Positions 1 to 9,300 of a DNA stretch of 35,305 bases are shown in pieces; within the stretch, counting starts at the first letter, position 1; the number at the start of each line of letters is the position of its first letter. Under the pieces are notes generated by a model, which was not told the DNA's origin, did no database searches, and worked only from the letters and a program-made list of their open reading frames with translations. The DNA is from Schlesneria paludicola DSM 18645 (GTDB taxonomy: Bacteria; Planctomycetota; Planctomycetia; Planctomycetales; Planctomycetaceae): contig CAMAYU010000043.1 of assembly GCA_945862235.1 (NCBI GenBank), forward strand, positions 1 to 35,305, written 5' to 3'. The translations under genes and the position numbers were made by a program.

Positions 1-63
1 ATGCCCCAGCCCATCCAGATCGCCCTCGACCACGGTGTGAGTCCATTCCAAAATCGCGGGTAT
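1..63 (-). CDS. Acyl-CoA thioesterase-like gene, 5' end only (runs off left edge)
   Basis: Read leftwards, the first 63 bases encode IPAILEWTHTVVEGDLDGLG followed by H, the start of a hotdog-fold thioesterase (4-hydroxybenzoyl-CoA thioesterase/YbgC type). The stretch differs at only 5 of 63 positions from the start of the thioesterase copy at 1474-1536. The codon matching that copy's ATG is ATA here, so translation would have to start at the ATT (52-54), at the TTG (49-51), or not at all. The gene follows the nucleotidyltransferase on the same strand with a 76-base gap. Most of it lies outside the window, so I cannot say whether it is intact or only a duplicated fragment. Confidence 0.5.
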   Translation of the reverse strand, partial: MPAILEWTHTVVEGDLDGLGH

Positions 64-139
64 GAGGGAAGTCTTTCTGAAAGCCGGTGTTTGCAGCTGC
101 ATTCAGCGATGCCTTAATGTCCTTGTCGATTCACACCAC

Positions 140-694
140 TCACGATTCGATGGGTGGAATCCTGCTGCGGATGTCGTCGAGCATCTGCCGCGTTCCGTGC
201 TGATCGCACCAGTAGTGAATGTAGTCCCAGTCGAGTTGATTGCCTTGGACTCCAATCACGCTCTCAAGATCATCGACATCCTTGCGACGCAACCAACGGA
301 GTTTGGTCACGATGACATCTTCAGCCGTGGGAAGCTGGATGTCGCGGCCGAATGCTCGGATCTGGACTCGACGCCGAAACCGCTCCTGATCGTGCGCGTC
401 GTCGCTCAGTCGAAAGAGTTCCACTTTGAACACGGTGTCGTCAATCGTGATCACGTTGCGCTTCGTAAACGTGATCGTCTCGAACTCCAGTTGCGGATCG
501 AGATGGAGCGAGTCGGGCAGATGCGGCTTGAGATCCGTCACCGGTCGTCCGGCCAGTTCGATCACCAAGTCGGCATCCTGCGTCGATCGCGGGATGCCGT
601 AGTAGTTGCTCGAAAAGGAACCAACGAGCACGTACGGAATCTGGGCCGCGTTCAAGGCATCGATCACGATCATCGTGATGTCTTCAATCTGCAC
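140..694 (-). CDS. Minimal nucleotidyltransferase-fold protein (AbiEii/DUF6036-like)
   Basis: This 184-residue protein has the nucleotidyltransferase signature near its N-terminus: a GS pair at 25-26, then YGIPRSTQDADL at 32-43, whose D40 and D42 would bind metal. A later acidic residue in FKVELF (about 92) may supply the third carboxylate. The segment TAEDVIVTKLRW (123-134) is typical of the DUF6036/AbiEii-type C-terminal half. I chose the GTG at 694 because AGGAG sits seven bases upstream; the ORF itself stays open further upstream. It overlaps the end of the small upstream ORF by 11 bases, so the two are probably translationally coupled. Such pairs often belong to toxin-antitoxin or AbiE-like modules, but substrate and role are not determined by the sequence. 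Confidence 0.8.
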   Translation of the reverse strand: MQIEDITMIVIDALNAAQIPYVLVGSFSSNYYGIPRSTQDADLVIELAGRPVTDLKPHLPDSLHLDPQLEFETITFTKRNVITIDDTVFKVELFRLSDDAHDQERFRRRVQIRAFGRDIQLPTAEDVIVTKLRWLRRKDVDDLESVIGVQGNQLDWDYIHYWCDQHGTRQMLDDIRSRIPPIES

Positions 695-947
695 GGATCG
701 ACTCCTGAGATTGAGGGGCCTGATCGAGTCGTCTGCGCCATTCGAGGCGTTTCCGCAGCATCTGCCAGGCGTCGGCATCGCTCAGCGATGGGAACTGGCT
801 GTGAATCCCCGCCAGCGCGATTTCACACGCCGACTCCAAGAGTTGCGGACCAGCCGCCAACTTCTGCTCTGCCGTCATCCGCCTCGCCCGCTGTACGCGC
901 TCGCGAAAGATGTCGTCGATCAATTCCTGCGTCGGTTGCATGGTCAA
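684..947 (-). CDS. Small protein paired with nucleotidyltransferase
   Basis: This 87-residue charged soluble protein begins MTMQPTQELIDDIFRERVQR and contains an SLSDADAWQMLRKRLEWRRR stretch. It has no signal peptide or membrane segment and looks largely helical. Its stop overlaps the start of the nucleotidyltransferase by 11 bases, the arrangement of a two-gene operon with the small protein first. I do not recognise a named family. By position it could be the partner or antitoxin-like component of the nucleotidyltransferase; that is inference from context only. Codon use and the overlap favour a real gene over the opposite-strand frames. Confidence 0.65.
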   Translation of the reverse strand: MTMQPTQELIDDIFRERVQRARRMTAEQKLAAGPQLLESACEIALAGIHSQFPSLSDADAWQMLRKRLEWRRRLDQAPQSQESIRAD

Positions 948-1005
948 ACCTTCTACTCAAACCGCACGGACCGGTGGCCTGTATTCAAGCAGGAGGCAAC
1001 ACTTT

Positions 1006-1536
1006 CTACCAGCGGCCGTTATGAGATATGGCCACCTCGTCATCCGCAGCGACCTCGAACGCCCGCGAGACATCGGGCGGGATGCGCTTCGGTGAGCCGG
1101 TGCGGTAATCGACGAACGCCCAGTTCGTCTCGGCCTTGGCGAGGACCGTTTCGCCCACCTCTACCTCGCTTCCACACTCCGCGTGGGAACGCCGCTCAGA
1201 CGCTCCGCGTCGCGATTCATCCTCACCTCGCAAGATGAGAAACCGCCGGTGCGACGTGACCTTGCCCGTGTCGGCCACCCAGGTGCGGATCAGGATCGTG
1301 TCGCCGAGCAGGGCGGGGACGAGATACTCGATGAAATGAGACCGTACGACCCAGCCGCAGCCCAGCGCGGCATACGCCTCGACCGGCCACCCCTGACTCT
1401 CTCAATGAATCGGTGCCGCCGAATGAGCCAGCGCCGCCGAATGCATCCACTTCAGGTACGAAATGTTGTTCGCATGCCCCAGCCCGTCGAGATCGTCCTC
1501 GACCACGGTGTGAGTCCATTCCAAGATCGCGGGCAT
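1006..1536 (-). pseudogene. Acyl-CoA thioesterase (YbgC/hotdog type), interrupted by in-frame TGA
   Basis: Starting at ATG 1536 the frame reads through 177 codons with one TGA at 1402-1404 (codon 45). The first part holds the hotdog signature VEDDLDGLGHANNISYLKWM. After the stop the same frame resumes with QGWPVEAYAALGCGWVVRSH, then IEYLVPALLGDTILIRTWVA and KAETNWAFVDYRTGSPKRIP, all typical of the family. The stop lies in about six extra codons between HSAA and QGWP, next to a short duplicated CATTCGGCGGC. A second insert, about residues 107-123, corresponds to a two-hairpin repeat (1168-1217). Family members hydrolyse acyl-CoA thioesters in the cytoplasm. The copy is probably inactive unless the TGA is read through or is a sequence error. 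The fragment from an internal ATG at 1278 would lack the catalytic half. Confidence 0.75.
1168..1217. repeat. Two-hairpin repeat element inside thioesterase frame
   Basis: Two adjacent short hairpins share the core CTCCGCGT: one around CACTCCGCGTGGGAA and one at GACGCTCCGCGTC. The element maps to extra residues in the thioesterase that I would not expect in the family. It resembles a dispersed repeat I associate with planctomycete genomes; that link is from memory and untested. Confidence 0.5.
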
Positions 1537-1895
1537 GAGGCAGTTGTCTCTGCGCCAAATGTGGTAAGCAATGGTGAACGGTGTGTGGCTCCTGGTTGGC
1601 GTCGAGCCTTCCCCCCGCTCCCGCTACCAGGTCGTGAGCCGGGCCCTGGAACTGATCTATACGCATTCGGCGGGGTCAACTAGCCTTTGAATACTCCCTT
1701 CTTTGTCACTTCGCGAATTTCAAAAGTGGTCCCAGAACGGCGACCTGTAACCGATGCGATTTGATTGAAAGCGATCCGACAGCGAGAGCGAAATTCACTT
1801 CGGTGTCATCACACACGTTTCAAACTTGGACGCCGTGTGGTGTTTCGTGTTTGGGCTCATTGTTACCGGCCACGCAATTCTCTGAAGTGTCCACG
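1537..1895. other. Intergenic region between thioesterase pseudogene and subtilase
   Basis: No convincing full gene is present. A 39-codon plus-strand frame (1571-1690) ends in SRALELIYTHSAGSTSL and could be a remnant of a degraded gene, but I recognise no family. The subtilase frame is open from 1761, yet its signal peptide starts only at 1896, so 1761-1895 is probably leader DNA. Confidence 0.4.
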
Positions 1896-3884
1896 ATGTT
1901 GCGAAGACCGTTCAACTTTGCGGGCGTGGTTCTGGCAGTCCTGCTCTGCCGCAACGAACTGTTCGCCGACACATGGGTTGTCGAACCCAAGCCGAGCCAA
2001 GAACGGCGGCTTAGTCCCGAACTTTATCTCGTGCAGCAGTCAGAAGCAGAGCTGGTTGGAGTCGCCTGTGATGGGAAGGCCGTCTTCCGAGGCAAGTCTC
2101 ATTGCAGTCAACGTGTGCGAAGCATGGCTGCAAGCATGAGCGTCCAAGTGCCGCAATTGCCCAAAAAGGCAACGCGACTTCTACTCCGCTATCAAGCGAA
2201 CGGCGAGCTTCCCGCGGACGAAACGCTTACGGCGGCGGGCCTCAAGAGAATCGAGGACTATCGACAGGGATCGTTCTTGATCGTAGAACCCGAAGCGACG
2301 GTCACAATGACCACTGTCAATGCCCTTATGGCCGATGAGGCCGTGCTCTTTGCGGCCCCCGACTACATCATGTCGGTTCCGACGGGAGAATCGATCGGAG
2401 TTGTTCAGGCGATGGCCGCTGGTTCGACTCCGGCCGACCCGGCTTATCCCGATTTGTGGGGACTGAAGAACATGGGTGCTCCGCAGGCCTGGGCCAGCAT
2501 CCGCGAAGCACCGAAGATCATCGTCGCGGTGATCGACACCGGAGTCGATTACAACCACCCCGACTTGAAGGCCAACATGTGGTCGAAAGAGGGCAAGTAC
2601 GGCTACGACTTTTTCGATGACGACGACGATCCGATGGACGAACAGGACCACGGTACGCACTGCGCAGGGACGATCGCAGGCGTGGGCAACAACGGCATCG
2701 GCGTCGTCGGTGTCAGTTGGAAGGCTCAGATCATGGCGATGCGATTCATGGGACCGGATGGATCGGGCGCGACATCCGATGCCGTGAAGTGCATCGACTG
2801 GGCGGTTGCGAACGGAGCCCACATTCTCAGTAACAGTTGGGCCGGACCGGGTTCTTCTCAAGAACTGGTGGACGCGGTGACTCGCGCGGAACGAAAGGGT
2901 GTTCTGTTCGTCGCTGCCGCGGGAAACACCGCGAATGGCGGCAACAACAACGATGTCTCACCCAATTTTCCAGCATCGCTGTCCAACGCCAACGTCATTT
3001 CCGTTGGGGCGATCGATGTCAACAATGCCCGCGGGTCCTTCAGTCACTTCGGCAAGCGGTCCGTCGATATCGGAGCGCCCGGAGTCAGGATCGTTAGCAC
3101 CGTTCGGAACAATCAGTATGCCGGACTAGACGGCACCTCCATGGCCGCACCGCATGTTGCGGGAGCAGCCGTGTTGATTTGGGCCAAGACCTTTTCAAAC
3201 CCGGTTCAAGACCCGAATCAAATGGTGACGGTTCGTGATCTGATCTATGCCAATGCTCGCTCGGTTCCAGCATTGAGAGATGCCTGGGGCCAGTCCGCTC
3301 CCGCACGAGTCCCGGGCGGTGTACTCGACATTTCATTCCTCGGTAAAGCGGCACCGGGCAACGAAACATTTCCGCCTTCGCAACCGCCGACGCAACCCGC
3401 AGAGCAAGCTCGCGTCCCTGTGGTCGCCAGCGTTCGCTTCGCATCCGGTCAGATCACCGCCACGCAAAGCGGAACGATTGCCAGCGCAAGAATCTCGCTC
3501 AGGGAGCCATCCATTGTGCATATTGTGGCGAACTCCAACGTCAGCAGTGACGGCGGGGCTTCGCGCTTCGCAACCGGGTTCTCGGACAAGCAGCCTGTGG
3601 GCGAGTACTGGCAGGAATCCATCCGCAACCCCCAATTGAGGGCGGACGGTAGTTGGGTCAACCTAGGTTCTAACATGAGTATCCAGTTGCCAGCCGGAGA
3701 CCACACCATTCACTGGAAAGTCTGGTTGGGTTCGGGGGCCACGTTGAAATTCAGCTCTGGCTCGATGCTGATTCAAGCCACTCCAGTCACCGTTGGTTCC
3801 CGCGAAGTTGCTAAGGGAGCGGTGCCCCGCATCAATTCAAGTATCAGGGTGACGCGGGACCAGCTTGCTCAGGAATTCCCGTAG
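1896..3884 (+). CDS. Secreted subtilisin-like serine protease (S8 family)
   Basis: This 662-residue exported protease cleaves peptide bonds outside the cytoplasm. The N-terminus MLRRPFNFAGVVLAVLLCRN is a signal peptide ending near FA-D at residue 24. An I9-like propeptide follows, roughly residues 90-160 (LLLRYQANGELP onward). The catalytic domain has Asp214 in VAVIDTGVDYNHPDL, His252 in DHGTHCAGTIAG, the oxyanion Asn344 in AAAGNTANGG and Ser415 in GTSMAAPHVAGA, so the triad is complete. About 170 residues after the catalytic domain form a beta-rich C-terminal region of unknown function. The frame is open 45 codons further upstream, but those residues have no signal-like character, so I place the start at 1896. 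A secreted repeat protein follows on the same strand. Confidence 0.93.
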   Translation: MLRRPFNFAGVVLAVLLCRNELFADTWVVEPKPSQERRLSPELYLVQQSEAELVGVACDGKAVFRGKSHCSQRVRSMAASMSVQVPQLPKKATRLLLRYQANGELPADETLTAAGLKRIEDYRQGSFLIVEPEATVTMTTVNALMADEAVLFAAPDYIMSVPTGESIGVVQAMAAGSTPADPAYPDLWGLKNMGAPQAWASIREAPKIIVAVIDTGVDYNHPDLKANMWSKEGKYGYDFFDDDDDPMDEQDHGTHCAGTIAGVGNNGIGVVGVSWKAQIMAMRFMGPDGSGATSDAVKCIDWAVANGAHILSNSWAGPGSSQELVDAVTRAERKGVLFVAAAGNTANGGNNNDVSPNFPASLSNANVISVGAIDVNNARGSFSHFGKRSVDIGAPGVRIVSTVRNNQYAGLDGTSMAAPHVAGAAVLIWAKTFSNPVQDPNQMVTVRDLIYANARSVPALRDAWGQSAPARVPGGVLDISFLGKAAPGNETFPPSQPPTQPAEQARVPVVASVRFASGQITATQSGTIASARISLREPSIVHIVANSNVSSDGGASRFATGFSDKQPVGEYWQESIRNPQLRADGSWVNLGSNMSIQLPAGDHTIHWKVWLGSGATLKFSSGSMLIQATPVTVGSREVAKGAVPRINSSIRVTRDQLAQEFP

Positions 3885-3908
3885 TCACGCCGCCCGATCG
3901 AAGGACCA

Positions 3909-4583
3909 ATGAAGCCGAGTTCCCGCGAGTCAATCACACGGTCGAGAAACACGGAATTGGAATTAGACATGTTCCGCCTAGCATCCGGTCTGTTCGGTGT
4001 TCTGATTGTTTCAGCGTTCGTGTTCGCAGTGGAGAGGGCCAAGCCGAACGAGCCCCCGATCTCGGTGGAATGCCACGGTCAACTGCGACATGGAGTCGTG
4101 GCGATTGGCGGTGAATCAACGGGCACCACGATCACGTTTGACGGGACCATCTGGGAGCTTGACCTGAAGGATGATGCAGCTCGGGCGTTCGCAGAATCAC
4201 ACCACAAGAAGTCCGTCACTATCTTGGGATCACTGCGGCGGGTGACGAGTATTGAAGTTCCGGCGCGATGGATCGTCTCTGTCGAGCAACTCTCGGAACG
4301 GGATGTCCGCAGCCACAAAGAGGGCGCCAGCGTGACATGTCTCGGCATGCTGCGAACGACAACCGCCGTCCCGGGAAACGCAGCCACTACGGTCATTGAG
4401 GCGGCCGGGATCACTTGGCAACTTGACCTGACTGCCGACGCAAACCTGCCATCCAAAGCGAAATCCCTGTCTCGGATGCTGGTCATCGTCAAGGGGAGGA
4501 TTGAACGAGTCCCGGGAACAACTTTCCCGCAGAGTACGATCATTCGCGTCAGCAAACTCGACGAACCCTCCACTCAGAAGTAG
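3909..4583 (+). CDS. Exported protein with two tandem internal repeats
   Basis: This protein of 224 residues has a hydrophobic segment (LFGVLIVSAFVFAV, about 28-41) acting as signal or anchor. The rest is an internal duplication. Residues 52-130 (VECHGQLR, GTIWELDL, VTILGSLRRV, WIVSVEQL) align with 141-218 (VTCLGMLR, GITWQLDL, LVIVKGRIERV, IIRVSKL). The pattern of short beta strands suggests two OB-like domains, which is inference. AAGGA lies only three bases before ATG 3909; ATG 3969 would give a 204-residue protein that begins directly at the signal peptide, and is an equally reasonable start. It begins 24 bases after the subtilase stop, so the two are probably cotranscribed. Function unknown. 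Confidence 0.75.
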   Translation: MKPSSRESITRSRNTELELDMFRLASGLFGVLIVSAFVFAVERAKPNEPPISVECHGQLRHGVVAIGGESTGTTITFDGTIWELDLKDDAARAFAESHHKKSVTILGSLRRVTSIEVPARWIVSVEQLSERDVRSHKEGASVTCLGMLRTTTAVPGNAATTVIEAAGITWQLDLTADANLPSKAKSLSRMLVIVKGRIERVPGTTFPQSTIIRVSKLDEPSTQK

Positions 4584-4648
4584 CCCGTCTCATATTCCGG
4601 TTCCGTCGAGCTTGCGATCGCTGCATGGCAAGAGTCGGCCGACCCACC

Positions 4649-6106
4649 CTACGAAAGCACGCCTTCCACCACGTTTCCGAACACGTCCGTCAGGCGTTCG
4701 TTGCGGCCTTGATGAAAGTACGTCAGGCGTTCGTGGTCGAGTCCCAGCAGGTGGAGGATTGTGGCGTGGAGGTCGTGGAGGTGGACTTTGTCCTTCACCG
4801 CCTCGAAGCCGAAGTCGTCGGTTTCGCCGTAGGAGGTGCCGCCCTTTGCGCCGCCTCCGGCCAGCCACATGCTGAAGCCGTAGGGGTTGTGGTTGCGGCC
4901 CGGTTCGCCCTTGCCCTCGCTGAACGGCATGCGGCCGAACTCGCCGCCCCACACGACCAGTGTTTCATCGAGGAGGCCGCGCTGTTCGAGGTCCGTGAGC
5001 AGACCCGCGATCGGTAGATCGACCTCGCCCGCGTGCTGGCCGTGGTTGGTCTCGATGCTCTTGTGAGCGTCCCACGTCTCTTCGAGATGCCCGCCGCCCG
5101 AGTAAAGCTGCACGAAACGCACGCCCCGCTCGACCAGCCGCCGCGCGACGAGGCAGTTGCGGCCGAACTCATCCGTCGGCTGACGGCCCACGCCGTACAT
5201 GCCCTGCGTGGCTTTCGTCTCCTGCGACAGATCGACCGCCTCGGGAGCTTCGGCCTGCATCCGGAAGGCCAGTTCGTAGGAGTTGATTCGTCCGGCGAGA
5301 TCGCTGCCGCCGGGCCGGGCCGCCAGATGCTCATCGTTCAACTTGGCGAGCAGATCGAGTTGCGAGCGTTGGGCCGCGCGGTCGATGTACTCGGGCCCGC
5401 GCAGGTCGAGGATCGGATCGCCGACAGGACGAAAGAGCGTCCCCTGATAAGACGACGGCATGAACCCGTTCGACCAGTTCGGCTGCCCGCTGATCGGTCC
5501 ACCGCGCTTGTCGAGGATGACGACATAGCCGGGCAGGTTCTGGTTCTCGGTCCCCAATCCGTACACGGCCCAACTGCCGAGCGACGGCCGTCCGATGATC
5601 GTCTTCCCCGTGTTCATCGCCACCAGCGCCGAACCGTGAGCATGGCTGTCTGTATGACACGACCGAATCACCACCAGCTTGTCGGCATGCCCACGCACGT
5701 TCTCGAAGAAGTCCGAGATCATCAGCCCGCTGTTGCCACCCGGTCGGAACGGTCGGAACGAGGGAGTGAGAAAGCCCACCTTGCGGCCTCCCGAATTGGT
5801 GAATTTCTTTCCCTCGGGCAACGGCTGGCCGGCGAGCCGTTCGAGTTCGGGCTTGTAGTCAAACGTATCGACCTGACTCGGCGCGCCATTCATCATCAGG
5901 AAGATCACACTCTTCGCCCGCCCAAACGCATGCGCCGCCTTCGCCGCGAGCGGGTTCGTCGCCGCTTGCCGTTCGGCCCCGAACCCAATCCGCTCGAAGA
6001 AGCCCTCGCGAGACAACAACGATGTCAGCGCGAGGCCGGTGAACCCGGCTCCCATTTCCCACACGAACTCACGACGGGTCTGACGGCAGGGGAATTGGTG
6101 GGTCAT
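4649..6106 (-). CDS. DUF1501 protein, Tat-exported (sulfatase-like fold)
   Basis: This protein of 485 residues begins with a twin-arginine signal (TRREFVWEMGAGFTGLALTS, RR at 11-12), so it should be exported folded by the Tat system. The body is typical DUF1501, a family related to the alkaline phosphatase/sulfatase superfamily: VIFLMMNGAPSQVDTFDYKP, CHTDSHAHGSA, GRPSLGSWAVYGLG, VVWGGEFGRMP, GRNHNPYGFSMWLAGGG and LHDLHATILHLLGLDHERLT. Length is usual for the family. I take the ATG at 6106 rather than the TTG four codons upstream. It lies downstream of the PSD1 cytochrome gene on the same strand, the standard planctomycete pairing. Its enzymatic activity is not established. Confidence 0.92.
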   Translation of the reverse strand: MTHQFPCRQTRREFVWEMGAGFTGLALTSLLSREGFFERIGFGAERQAATNPLAAKAAHAFGRAKSVIFLMMNGAPSQVDTFDYKPELERLAGQPLPEGKKFTNSGGRKVGFLTPSFRPFRPGGNSGLMISDFFENVRGHADKLVVIRSCHTDSHAHGSALVAMNTGKTIIGRPSLGSWAVYGLGTENQNLPGYVVILDKRGGPISGQPNWSNGFMPSSYQGTLFRPVGDPILDLRGPEYIDRAAQRSQLDLLAKLNDEHLAARPGGSDLAGRINSYELAFRMQAEAPEAVDLSQETKATQGMYGVGRQPTDEFGRNCLVARRLVERGVRFVQLYSGGGHLEETWDAHKSIETNHGQHAGEVDLPIAGLLTDLEQRGLLDETLVVWGGEFGRMPFSEGKGEPGRNHNPYGFSMWLAGGGAKGGTSYGETDDFGFEAVKDKVHLHDLHATILHLLGLDHERLTYFHQGRNERLTDVFGNVVEGVLS

Positions 6107-6160
6107 GTTGGTTCTCAATTGTCAGAGGCAATTGGTGGTATTGAGTGATTCTTCTGCTTC

Positions 6161-6276
6161 AAAGGAGCCTTCATCGCTCCGCGTGAAGAAAGCCGATCGC
6201 GAGTCGCCCGCATTTTCAACAATCAGCAGCGAACGCGCACACGGCTCACTTCACGCGGAGCGACGAAGGCTACTTT
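6161..6276. repeat. Imperfect 28-bp inverted repeat between PSD1 and DUF1501 genes
   Basis: Arms at 6161-6188 and 6249-6276 match at 26 of 28 positions (core CGCTCCGCGTGAAG) around a 60-base centre. It occupies most of the space between the two co-directional genes and could form a large hairpin in the bicistronic transcript. Confidence 0.75.
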
Positions 6277-6326
6277 GGTTGCGTCCAAATGCCGCACTAT
6301 GAAATCTGTGGTCAAACCTCTTCGCT

Positions 6327-9300
6327 TCAATCGACATACGCGAACTCGTTCGTGTTCAGCAGCACGTGGCAGAGTGAGGCCAATGCCAGGAAGTCGGGAT
6401 CGTGCGACGTGTTGCTGCGGGGGAGGTGGTACTTCTCGGACAGATGCCGCTGGACGGCGAGGCGGTCTCGTTCGGCGAGGTCGCGGTTGTAGACGAGCAG
6501 TTCAAACAGGTCGCCGTGCCAGTATTCGCCGTCGATGTTTCCCTGTTGGCCGATGACGTAGGCCGTGGTCAGATTGCGCGGACTGAGTGGTCCGCCCTTC
6601 GACGCCAGCGCGAGATCGTTCTGGTGGACGGTCGCTCCACTCGGGCCGTTGAAGCCCGACAGCAGAAACGGCTCGGCGCGGCGAGCCACATGCCCCACGC
6701 CCGAGAAGTCGTCGCAGAGCCTGACCGCGTCCTTGCCCGTCATGCCGAGGAACAGGCTCGACCCTGAATTGCCCGCCGCGCCGTTCCAGTTCGAGAAGAC
6801 TTCGCGATGCGCGTTGGTGGTCGCTCGATCGGTGACGACCGCGAAGAGCGCGAACGACTGCGACGTGAGCACCTGCCCATTGAGTTGCAGGAATCGCCGT
6901 TGGCCATCAAACCGCAGGGCAGGGCGGCCGTGAGCGGCGTCCTTCACCAAGATGGGTTTCCGCGCGGGGTCGTTCTGCGACGCCGAGTGATTGTTTCCCG
7001 ATGCATCGGTCCAGGCGAAGACTCGGCCATCGGCATCGGTCTTCACGCCCGAGTCGGCTCGCAAATGCAGGACGAGTCCGTCACGAACGCTGAGCGTGTG
7101 GCTGGGGTCGGTGGTTTCGCTGCCCCCAGCAAGTTGTTCATTCGAGAATCGTCGCCGCTGCGCCGCGCGGTGCTCGCATCCCGCAGCCAACTCGCTCGGT
7201 GAAGGCTCGCGCCCCAAGGCGAATCGCCACGCGAGACGGACTTGTTCGTCGAGTTGATTTGCGTGGGAGGGCAAGGCTCCTGCCGAGCCGTCTGATGAGG
7301 AGGGTCGATCGCTCGCAGCGGCTCGGCGGGAGCCTCGCCCTCCCGGTGCGAGCGTCTCGACGATGCGCGCGGCCAGCGCCGTACTGCGTTCATGCGAGAA
7401 GGCGTTGTTCAGCAGCGCGAGGGCCTGCGGCGCGACGGTTGAGACCGGGCGCTGGCCGCAGGGGAGGGTGGTGTCTCCAAAATCGAAGGTCGTCATCAGG
7501 GGAGGGAGCAGGCTGCGGGCACTGAAGGAGTAGAGCGACCGCCGCAGTTGTTCATGGGCTGGCGACGGCTTCCAAGCGTCTCCCTTGCGAGACAGCCCTT
7601 CGAGAGCCTCCGCCTGAATCGTGACCTTGAAACCCGGTCCGGCGAGTCGCGGATCAAGGCTGTCTCCGACGAACAGCATCCGATCGCGAAGCGACTCGGC
7701 ATCGAGGCGGCGGCGTTCGGCATGCCACCAGAGATGGTTGGCCGCGTCGCGCGATATGTATTCGCCCTGCTGCGGGTGGATCGAGGACTGGCGATAGGTG
7801 GCGCTGGTGATGAGTTGGCGGTGAAGGCGTTTGAGGGAGGGAGTGGGAGAGGGGGAGAGAGGCAGAAGGGGAGTCGAAGAAACGGAGCCTAGAGTATTTC
7901 TCCCCCTCTCCTTGTCTCCCCCTCTCCCACTCTGCATTTCCTCACTCAGCCAATCGAGCAACTCCGGATGCGTCGGCTTATCGCCGGTGAAGCCGAAGTT
8001 GTCGGGAGACCTGACGATGCCGTTGCCGAAGTGGTGCGTCCAAAGACGATTGACGAGGACTCGCGGCGTGAGCGGGTTGTCGGGGTGAGCGATCCAGTAG
8101 GCGAGTTGGCTGCGGCGGTGGGAGGCGAGTAACGAGTGAGAAGAAGCGTTCCTGTCTTCACTCGTTACTTTCCGCTCGTTACTCGTTACTCGAAGAAAAG
8201 ACATCGCCCCCGGTTCGATGACTTCGCCGGGATGCTTGGGTTCGCCTTTCTTGAGGAGATGGATCGGCGGGGCAGGGCGGATGTCGGTCCAGGCGAGGAT
8301 GTCTGGCATCAGCGGCTTGTTAGACGGAGACGCTGCCGACGGGGGAAGCCCGAGCATGCCATCGAGTTCTTCTCGCGATGGGCCGCCGAGCAACTCGCGG
8401 CCTCGCTGTTCGATCGGGCCGGGCCAGAAGGCGGCCGCCATGCGGTAGTAATCGGTCTGCTGGATCGGGTCGAACTTGTGATCGTGACAGCGGGCACACT
8501 TGATCGTGTAACCGAGAAACGCGGTGGAAGTCGCTCCGACCAGGTCTTCCAGCCGGTCGTATTTGTACTCTTCGGCATCGTTCGGCTCGTCGTTCCAGGT
8601 ACCAAGCCGCAGGAAGCCGGTCGCGATCAGAGACTGCTCATTCCGGTCGGGCAACTCGTCTCCGGCCAGCTGCTCGATGATGAACTGCGAGTACGGCAGG
8701 TCCTCGTTGATCGCTCGCACAACCCAGTCGCGGTACTTCCACGCGCCAGGCTTCTCCTGATCGCGTTCGTATCCAGACGAGTCGGCATACCGGACGAGAT
8801 CGAGCCAGTGTCGTGCCCATCGCTCACCGAAGTGAGGCGACGCCAGCAACCGATCAACCAGCCGTTCGTAAGCGTCGGGAGCGGGATCGCTGATGAACGC
8901 CTCAATGTCCTCATGCGTCGGCGGCAACCCAAGCAAATCAAACGACAACCGTTTGATGAGCGTCGCCCGATCCGCCTGCGGGGCCGGTTCCATGTTGTTG
9001 GCTTGGAGACGCGCGACGATAAAGGCGTCGATGGGCGAGCGGACGGGTTGATCCCTTGTCCCCTCGCCCCGGCTTTGCGGGGTGAGGGTGAGGGGGGCTT
9101 TCTCCTTTTGTTCGGCCCGAGGATTAGAGCCGTTTGGCCCATCGAATCCCCTCAACTCCGGCCCCTCTCCCCACAAAGCTGGGGCGAGGGGAGGAAGAGG
9201 CCGCTTCACCGGTTGCAGCGACCACCAGTCGCGACCGGCTCGGACATCGGTGGTCGATTCAAACAGGTCGAGCTTCCGTCCTTCAGGCCATTGGCATTCA

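Noticed and set aside
62-1024. 320-codon plus-strand frame opposite the nucleotidyltransferase
   Set aside because: The minus strand carries the nucleotidyltransferase motif and a well-placed ribosome-binding site; the plus frame shows no family features.
5033-6148. 371-codon frame antisense to the DUF1501 gene
   Set aside because: The minus-strand frame has clear DUF1501 and Tat motifs; the antisense frame is a GC-rich shadow.
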